DNA of 64,000 bases from Ceratobasidium sp. AG-K (Eukaryota; Basidiomycota; Agaricomycetes; Cantharellales; Ceratobasidiaceae), in contig JAWNGF010000004.1 of the NCBI GenBank assembly GCA_037039685.1, positions 62,001 through 126,000 of the forward strand. The letters run 5' to 3'. The notes beneath the pieces are model-generated. The model searched no databases and was not told the DNA's origin. It saw nothing but the letters and a program-made list of their open reading frames with translations. Below are positions 57,691 through 64,000 of this stretch, in pieces. The position numbers and the translations under genes are program-made. Numbering within the stretch: position 1 is the first letter of the stretch; every line of letters starts with the position of its first letter.

Positions 57691-58103
57691 TGTCCCGACT
57701 TGGGTCAATTAGGTATATAAAGGTTAAGGGGTTCGACTTAGACAAGTCTTAGAACCCAAGGAGTAGTGATAGTAAGAGGATTTGATTGAGCAAGTCCTAG
57801 TGGAGAGGAGGTCAAGCCTTGTCGTTAACCGGCTTGACCTCTGGGTTTATATACATGAGGGATCAAGGCCACGTCATCATCTATCAGTGTGGGAAAGCCA
57901 AGTACAACCAATGATAAGCAAGATGAGAGATATGACTCAACATTCTGGAAGTTCCGGAAGCATCACCAATATCAAATGAAAAGACAAATACATCACCTGA
58001 TACAAGTTAAGCGCCAGAGGACATTTGTACCAAAAAAGGAAAGTGTTCGGAAAAAAAGATATAAAATCAGAATAAAATGTCTGAGCTTAGTCAGCTCATG
58101 ACA
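57691..58103 (-). repeat. 5' LTR of full-length chromovirus
   Basis: The 413-bp LTR on the minus strand runs from TGTCATGAGC to GTCGGGACA and contains the promoter TATATAAA at 57853-57846. The outer flank is TGGCT at 58104-58108, matching the flank of the 3' LTR. Confidence 0.95.
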
Positions 58104-58108
58104 TGGCT

Positions 58109-59241
58109 TTAGTCAGCTAAATACACCCTTATTCTGTTATACACTGTTGTTATCACACTTGCCCAAGGCTGTTGATAATTGATAAGATCAGATAAGGAGT
58201 ATATAGAGCAAAAGCTTAGCATTCAGCACCCCTCACATCCCCATCAACATCTTGAGGAAGCCAGATCCTCTCAAGTCAACCTGGAAAGTGGTTGGAGCAC
58301 CACCCAAGTTAACACTCACATCCATCAAGAACCCCACTAATTAGTTGTTTTCATCAGTACGCACTAAAAAAGGATTAATTAGTAACTAACTCATTAACCT
58401 TAAAAGTGTTCCCCGCATTTTTTAGCCTCTGCAAAGCAGTCTTTAGACTAAAAGACTTTGTACTTGATCTAGACACCAAAGTCAACAAGTTAAACAGTTG
58501 AATTGAAGTACTAGAAGAAGATCAGGTTGAACAAGCAGAGGAACTAAGGGTTGAGCATACAAGAAACAACAAAAACTACAATCAATTCAAAGCCAACTAC
58601 CAAGCACTTCACTCAAGGCTTGAGTTCATTGAAATTGGCATTGAGAATACAAACAAGCAACAATCCAATCAAGACCGTGTGCAAAGCATAAACCTTGCTG
58701 ACACCAACATTGAAGTCAAGCGCCTACAAGAACAAATCCGCATCCTGATTGAAAACTGCAACCAACTCATTAAAATCCAAGAAAAGCATACTCAAAAGGT
58801 CAAAAATCTCATCAACAACAACAAATGTCAGTGGCGCACCATCAAGACTCTCAAAGACAAAATCAAGAGTAGATACTGCCCTCATGCATTAGAAGTGCGT
58901 ATTCCTATTAACCAGGATTACTGCCTTCTAAACCATCTTAACACCATTGCTCCCAACCCTTTTCAGTGGGACCAAGACCTTGACTCACACAGGAACAACA
59001 CAGGGAACAGCTCAGGCTAGAATCCCTATCACTCTTTATAGAAGACATTCATTTTAACTACATATACAAACAGTACAACGAACTAGGAGTGATCAATGCA
59101 TTGTTTCTGGAGGACAAAAACCTTGAATTGGTGTTTCTAAGAAGTTTACGTGTCATTAATGATAGACGAGTTTGCAGAAGGATTTGCAATATTCTGTACA
59201 GTCTGGGCTCCCAATAAATCCACACTTCTCCCTGCTCCAAT
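58109..59241 (+). pseudogene. Leader and ORF0 region of plus-strand chromovirus copy
   Basis: The leader resumes with TTAGTCAGCTAAATAC exactly where the complete copy's leader continues. The intron-like segment and coiled-coil ORF0a follow, with one TGA in place of CGA after KLNS. The slippery heptamer CCCTTTT is at 58957-58963, and the ORF0b frame (YIYKQYNELGVINALFLED) comes next. It is kept well enough to show that both frames were features of the family. Confidence 0.7.
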
Positions 59242-60593
59242 ATGTCTAGAGCCCCATCACCAAGTCAAGGAGGGTTCACCCAAATATCTGAAACATCCCC
59301 ACCCAATGTAGTAGCACACACAATCAATGCTCTTATAGATGAGGTGCAAAAAATAAACAGCCACATCAATGCCTTGAATAGCATCACTACCATGCTAGAA
59401 CAAGGAATTGACAACACTGTTGCAGATGTCATGGCAATCCAAAATCAAACCTCACAGATTGCACCTCTTCATCAATTAATAACTGCAGTATCTCAATCAC
59501 TAACAAACCTGGGAGCAACACCCTCTACAACCGCATCAACAACTACTCCAGGGTACAAACTCAAAATGCATTCACCAGAAGAATTCTCTGGAGATGTAGA
59601 CAAATTCAATGAGTTTAAATCGCAATGTACCCTGTACATAAACCATACATCCCTGCAAGCCACTACAGAACAAAAAATCACTTATATCATGGGTTATTGC
59701 AAAGGGCCTGCCTACGTATGGATGCAACCTGGAATTGACATAGATACGGCAAGAAGAGGAGCAACCAATTGGCTACATGACATAGATGAATTCTGGAACA
59801 AAATGCAAGCTAGGTTTGGCGACGTCCACAAAATTGACCAATATAGACAACTATACAAAAAGTTGGTCCAGAAGAATTCCGTTCAAGATTATCTACAGGA
59901 TTTTGTCACTTATTCATTGGTACTTGGGTACACTGATTGAGTACTTTGTGATGATTTCTATGACAGTCTTAAAGATTAGATCAAAATGGCCATGGTATCA
60001 CAGAACTTCAAAGCCCATGAGGCAACAAGGACATTTAACCAAGTTTGCAAACAAGCCCTGGAAATTGATTCCACAATGAATGCCATTAATGCACCAAAAA
60101 AGGTTCAAAGCCTACAAGCCAGCATCTCAAAACAAACTACACCTAAGGTGGCCACAAACACTGCAAACACCTCACTAGGTCAAAGGTTCAATATAAACAA
60201 TTGTGTCTTCATGTCAAAACCTACAGGGGGGGTGCAATGTGGAAAATTCTCAAGTATTTCCAGGAACACAAAAGGCCATGCAGTTCCACAGATCTCCTGG
60301 GATGATGGAACTAAAGGAAATGTTCTGTTTGGAGCAATTCAGAACAACACCAGAACCACTACCTTCACCACTCCCACAACCCAAATGCCTAAGACATCCA
60401 CTCCCACTAAAGACCCCAATGCAATGGATCTTGTGGCAAGGGAAAGGCACCTATGATTTGCTTCACCTGTGGCAGCAAGGGACATTCAGCAAGAGTCTGT
60501 CCTTCCAAGAACACAGCCTCGGGGTTTGAGGCTCAGATTGAGGAAATCTCTTCAGACATTGAGTCAGGAAAAGATGTCACCAAGGCTTATTAA
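59242..60593 (+). pseudogene. gag: Degenerate gag of plus-strand chromovirus copy
   Basis: The frame starts MSRAPSPSQGGF and matches the intact gag at 55017-56369 through the capsid region. It has TGA at 59938-59940 (CGA in the intact copy), a second stop (TAG) about 13 codons later, and a frameshift near 60435 just before the zinc knuckle CFTCGSKGHSARVC. The C-terminal EISSDIESGKDVTKAY end is still readable. Confidence 0.9.
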
Positions 60594-60628
60594 GGAGCCA
60601 AGTACTCGGTGATATATTAGCTATTAAT

Positions 60629-60745
60629 ATGGAGGAACTAGAAATCATGTCAATATCAAATGAAACCCAATTATACATTGATTTCACTGCTCATCCACTA
60701 GCTACGGCTCCCGATTCTAAGTCAGTTAACAGATCAAAAAATTCT
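60629..60745 (+). pseudogene. pol: Start of pol of plus-strand chromovirus, cut by insertion
   Basis: ATG at 60629 opens MEELEIMSISNETQLYIDFT, matching the pol N-terminus of the complete copy. The frame is cut after about 38 codons, at SVNRSKNS, by the gypsy family 2 LTR at 60746. The downstream protease and RT are outside the window. Confidence 0.9.
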
Positions 60746-61212
60746 TGTTGTAAGCTTCTTCTTTAGTGGCTATGAGACAAGCCGTGATGGAAAGTGGACA
60801 GCACTAAGACCTAAGTGACCTCTTGAACCGCAACACACTTAAGTGTCTGTAGGCTCTTGAGGGTAGGGGTGGTTCAAAGTGTCACTCAAAGGGGATGTTT
60901 GACAAGACAAAACAAGCTGGGGTTACCAGGCTTGTTGGTCCTCTATATATATTCAGAAAGCGGCCAAGTCATACAAGGCGCAGCCACACGAGTCATACAT
61001 ACAAGCCAGTCAAGCGTGTCCATGTGAGTCATGCTGTATGAACAGACATGACTTGTACAAAGCACAGCCGCGTTACACAGTGTAACACATAACCACAAGA
61101 AGGAGGCAACGCGGCAGGAAAACAAGGGGAAAGACAAACTCAAACACAAACACAAACAACGAGAGAGGATGAGGCGTAGACAAGTCCGATGGCGAGAGCA
61201 TGGCTCACGACA
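60746..61212 (-). repeat. 3' LTR of gypsy family 2
   Basis: The 467-bp unit on the plus strand starts TGTTGTAAGC and ends GCTCACGACA. It matches the solo LTR at 49970-50437. On the plus strand TATATATATTC is near 60942. The next bases, TTACTCCCCCTTTAAGG at 61213, are a polypurine tract on the minus strand. Confidence 0.93.
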
Positions 61213-61229
61213 TTACTCCCCCTTTAAGG
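61213..61229 (-). promoter_or_regulatory. Polypurine tract of gypsy family 2
   Basis: The minus strand reads CCTTAAAGGGGGAGTAA, ending at the LTR. It would prime plus-strand synthesis. Confidence 0.8.
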
Positions 61230-61257
61230 TCCTTGAGGAGAACCTGAAAGGGCCAGT

Positions 61258-62022
61258 TTACCGCACCCAGCAGTCCTTCTCGACCTTTTCGACCAGGGAG
61301 TCAAGCTCGTCCTCCTTTTCCTCCGTGAGGTCGATGGGGTTGAACACAGTGTTACCTGGTTCATCGCAGTGTTCCTCCCACTTCTCCCAGGTCTTCTCGT
61401 CTGTCCAGTCCGCCTTGGACCAGTCCATGACCCTCTCCTGCTCCTCCACATGGTCTTTGTCCCATTGTCGTACGTCCGGCTTGACCTCCTTCCATTCCGA
61501 CAAGTCCGCATCCTTCTCCTGCCACCAGAATGGCTTCCATTCGAACTTCTCCCTCTGGTAGCGTCCCTGCTCCATCCTCCAGTCCGCCAAGTCTGCTTCA
61601 AAGTTTTTGTCCCATGCGTCGTTCCATCAAGGCCTCAGAGTGGGAGGGTGGCCTTCGTATCCTGGAACCCATTTGCTGCTGTAGGCTCCTTCTTGTCCCC
61701 ATTTGACCACCCCAAGCTTGTGCATGGATAGCAATACGGCTTTGGACACCTGGAAGGCTGCGCATCCTCGGCATACGTAGATGTCCTTTTGCTGGAGCTG
61801 CATGCGTGTTGGCCACTTTTTGCCAACCCATTCGAATTCTCCCAGGTTGGAGTGCAGGATGTCATCGGAGGCACGGAATTGGAGCCGCCCTGGACTCTGC
61901 TGGGACCTTTTGAAGACGTAGAGGGCTGCTCCTGAGTCAAGGATGCGGGCCGTCTGGAAGACTGGCCCGTCGAGAACACGGACAAGGTTGTTGGTAATGG
62001 TAGCACGGGTGACGGCGGGCAT
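61258..62022 (-). pseudogene. Accessory 3' ORF between pol and LTR of gypsy family 2
   Basis: ATG at 62022 opens MPAVTRATITNNLVRVLDGP. The frame runs 131 codons to TGA at 61627-61629 and then another 122 codons in the same frame. The first half has a hydrophobic-basic pattern with FQTARILDSGAALYVF and QLQQKDIYVCRGCAAFQVSK. The second is very rich in Trp, Lys, Glu and Asp (FEWKPFWWQEKDADLSEWKE, KTWEKWEEH), predicted helical. It lies downstream of the chromodomain and is not pol. It matches nothing I recognise and occupies the place of env or accessory genes in other LTR elements. It may be captured host sequence. Confidence 0.55.
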
Positions 62023-62129
62023 AGTGTGCAAAAGAGGTTTAGGGCTTTGAGTGTATAGAGCGAGTTGGAAAGTGGGCAAGTTGTGCAAGTTGTGTTGTTG
62101 TCCCGTTCCGCCCTGCCTTTAATACTTGT

Positions 62130-62264
62130 TGTTTTGTAGTTTGACGGTGTAGGGGCGTTTGGGAAATCCTTCAAGAACTTCCTCATTATTACTTTGAGGT
62201 GACCAAAATCCTCCGCCCATTGTTCTGTGTCTTCTTTTTTGTCATAACCCTTCCATCTAACCAG
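62130..62264 (-). pseudogene. C-terminal half of chromodomain, fused out of frame to pol
   Basis: On the minus strand a frame different from that of pol reads LVRWKGYDKKEDTEQW, then AEDFGHLKVIMRKFLKDFP and NAPTPSNY. This is the WKGY strand, W turn and C-terminal helix of a chromodomain. The first half and the whole integrase that should precede it are missing, and the RNase H-linker frame passes straight into this segment at about 62260. Confidence 0.75.
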
Positions 62265-63997
62265 AGAAGGTCTTCCTTGAAGTTGTAGTTCCTAATTCCT
62301 TGTTGCACAGATTTGGGTAGGGTCTCCTTGTCTTTGCACAATTCTATGATCTTCTTGATGCTCTTGTCTTTGGTTTGTGCTTCCCTTATGTCCGCAATGA
62401 TGTCTGACTTGACTTCTCTGGCAAATCCTCTGAACTGTTCCTCCTTGATCATAATTTGTTCTGCTGTTGGTATTTTGCTATGATCTGCTCTTCTGGACAG
62501 TAGGTCTGGCTTTGTTGACATGTTCCCCAGACGGTAAACTATTTCAAAGTTGTAGGAAGCCAGGATTTGATGCCATCGAGCATGACGTTGGTTAAATGTA
62601 GTTGCCTTCTTCCAGTATTGCAGGTTACGGTGATTGGTGTAGATTGTTATTGGTTCTCTTGTTCCTTCTAGATGTAATTGCCAGTGTTTTAGTGATTCCA
62701 CAATTGCCATCAATTCCTTGTTGTGAACATTGTAGTTCATTTGTGCAGCGTTAAAGGATTTTGATAGGAGAGCAATGGGATGTAAGTAACTGTCATCTTG
62801 TCTTTGAGAGAGTATTGATCCCATAGCAACGCCGCTTGCGTCGGTTTCTAATATGTACGGTTTTGTTGGATCTGGATGTTGCAGTAGTGGTTCCTTACAT
62901 ATTTCCTTCTTCAGGTTATCAAAAGCTTCCTGTTGTTCTGCTTCCCATTTCCATTTCTGGTCCTTCCTTGTTAGAATGGTTAAGGGTTTCGCCAGGCCGC
63001 TGAAGTTTGGTACGAATCGCCTGTAAAAGTTTGCAAATCCTAGGAAGGCTTGGACCTGTTTGACTGTCCTTGGCTCCTTCCATTCCTTGATTGCTTTGAC
63101 CTTTTCTTCTTGCATTGATATTCCTTCCTCGCTGATATTTATTCCAGTGTAGACAAGTTTCTTGACAAAAAATTCGCATTTTGGGAGTTTTGCAAAGAGG
63201 TTGTTGTCCAACAGGATTTTGAGTACCTTTCAAACATCCTCCACATGCTTGCCTTGGTCTTTGGAGAAAATTAATATGTCATCAATGTAAACAATGACAC
63301 AGATGTCAATCAGGTTGTGGAATATATGATTCATATACCGTTGGAATGTTGCCGGCGCGTTTTTCAATCCGAAGGGCATGACAATATATTCAAATAGGCC
63401 TTCCTTGGTTTGGAATGCTGTTTTCCATTTGTCTCCTTCCTTAACTCGGATGTTGTTGAACCCCATACGCAAGTCTATCTTAGAAAAGATTTTTGCGTCC
63501 TTGATCTTGTCAAGGAGATCTTCCATTAGTGGCATAGGGAAGCGGTCGTCTTTTGTTATTTTGTTGATCGGGCCAAAGTGTTGAACCAACCTGAGTTCTG
63601 GAGGTTTTTCCAGGTCCTTTGGGTCTTGTCCCTTTTTGACAAAGAAGGTTGCTGCAGCTACTGGTGACTTGCTCGGCCGGATTTTGCCTGCCGCTAGTTC
63701 CTCATCTAGGTACTTTCTGAGGGCTATGGATTCTGCAGGTGAGAGTGGGATTGGCCTAGCCGGTTTAGGAAGGTCTGCTCCTTCCACCAGATCGATGCAA
63801 CAGTCATATGGACAATGGTCCGGTATCCGTTTAAATTTTTCCTTGCTAAAGACTTCTGCATAATCTTTGAATTCTTCGGGTATGTCTTTGATTTCTGCGA
63901 CTTTTCCAAGGATGTTGTCTGGTCGCCAAGAAATTTCTTTTGATAGCCAATCAATTATTGGATTGGCTTCCTCCAGCCATTCTAACCCCAGAATCAA
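62189..63997 (-). pseudogene. pol: Gypsy family 2 pol: RT and RNase H, no integrase
   Basis: The frame enters from the right edge in the protease-RT linker (LGLEWLEEANPIIDW). It has RT motifs PPELRLVQHFGPINKI, IFSKIDLRMGFNNIR, FGLKNAPATFQRYM and IVYIDDILIFSKD (intact YIDD). A TGA follows at 63230-63232, then the thumb (VQAFLGFANFYRRFV) and RNase H (YILETDASGVAMGSILSQ, YTNHRNLQYW). The linker ends at NFKEDLLWLDGR. The frame then reads 18 foreign codons to a stop because of the deletion joining it to the chromodomain. No zinc finger or DDE core is present in any frame down to the LTR. Confidence 0.92.
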
Positions 63998-64000
63998 GTG

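Larger units (their letters stand above)
51160..58103 (-). mobile_element. Full-length Ty3/gypsy chromovirus, family 1
   Basis: The element is 6,944 bp with two 413-bp LTRs differing at seven positions (about 98% identical). The target duplication TGGCT is perfect (51155-51159 and 58104-58108). Reading the minus strand: 5' LTR 58103-57691, self-priming PBS, ATG-less coiled-coil ORF0 with an intron and a -1 slippery heptamer, gag, pol (protease, RT, RNase H, integrase, chromodomain), polypurine tract, 3' LTR 51572-51160. Three TGA codons in pol show that it is now inactive. It inserted into a copy of its own family. Confidence 0.95.
50561..60745 (+). mobile_element. Plus-strand chromovirus family 1 copy, interrupted twice and degenerate
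   Basis: The left LTR (50561-50975) is followed by the PBS and leader (50976-51159). A complete copy of the same family is inserted at 51160-58103 with duplication TGGCT. The leader resumes at 58109 with TTAGTCAGC, followed by the ORF0 region, gag (59242-60593) and the start of pol (60629-60745). There the sequence is cut by another gypsy family. Matching of both interrupted ends to the continuous sequence of the complete copy proves the order. Its own right half and LTR are outside the window, so its target duplication (left flank AATGT) cannot be checked. Confidence 0.88.
60746..64000 (-). mobile_element. Gypsy family 2 element (minus strand), right part beyond window
   Basis: The 3' LTR (60746-61212), polypurine tract, an accessory 3' frame, a chromodomain remnant, and the RNase H and RT parts of pol are present. 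Integrase is deleted. The element is inserted in the pol start of the family 1 copy, so it is the youngest event at this end of the stack. Its 5' half and 5' LTR lie past 64000. Confidence 0.9.

Overview
The window is fungal nuclear DNA, most likely from an agaricomycete basidiomycete and possibly a Rhizoctonia-like species (inference). Supporting signs are many introns of about 45-75 nt with GT/AG borders, a YKT6 SNARE and an RBM25-type splicing factor, tandem P450s, a kinase with an HGD-type catalytic loop, and chromodomain-bearing Ty3/gypsy retrotransposons. There are two assembly blemishes: a 90-N gap at 11912-12001 and a poly-C tract at 3270-3294. The given reading frames are mostly chance ORFs, so genes were assembled from spliced exons with recognisable domains.

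Layout. 1-4400: no recognisable gene. 4400-11911: layered debris of Ty3/gypsy elements on the minus strand (LTR-like repeats, a chromodomain relic, a decayed RNase H-integrase block, and an LTR inserted in that block). 12002-17197: a chitin-focused pair, divergently transcribed: a CBM18-GH18 chitinase-like gene (minus, damaged, running into the gap) and a secreted protein with about eight LysM modules plus cysteine-rich chitin-binding-like segments (plus). 19736-20749: a CmcJ/AsaB-type oxygenase-like gene. 21542-28230: housekeeping and signalling genes: RBM25-like (plus), YKT6 (minus), and a long TPR-protein kinase fusion (minus). 28851-35130: two paralogous cytochrome P450 genes in tandem (minus). 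36343-41691: a secreted, probably GPI-anchored six-hairpin glycosidase and an MFS sugar transporter (both minus). 42016-44312: a broken and an intact F-box/LRR-like paralogue.

44550-64000 is a nested retrotransposon stack. A non-LTR retrotransposon (LINE, plus strand) carries three solo LTRs from three LTR families, each with a perfect 5-bp target duplication. Its reverse transcriptase is cut at 50560 by the 5' LTR of a plus-strand chromovirus. That chromovirus is interrupted in its leader by a complete minus-strand copy of the same family (51160-58103, duplication TGGCT), and again at 60745, near the start of pol, by another gypsy family that runs off the window. The complete element has matching 413-bp LTRs, a polypurine tract and Tf1-style self-priming complementarity between the primer-binding site and the predicted mRNA 5' end. 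It also has an AUG-less coiled-coil ORF with a -1 slippery heptamer, gag, and a pol frame broken only by three TGA codons. The outermost gypsy copy has lost its whole integrase by a deletion that joins the RNase H linker to the chromodomain, yet keeps an extra reading frame between pol and its 3' LTR. CpG loss and CGA-to-TGA stops throughout suggest decay by cytosine methylation.
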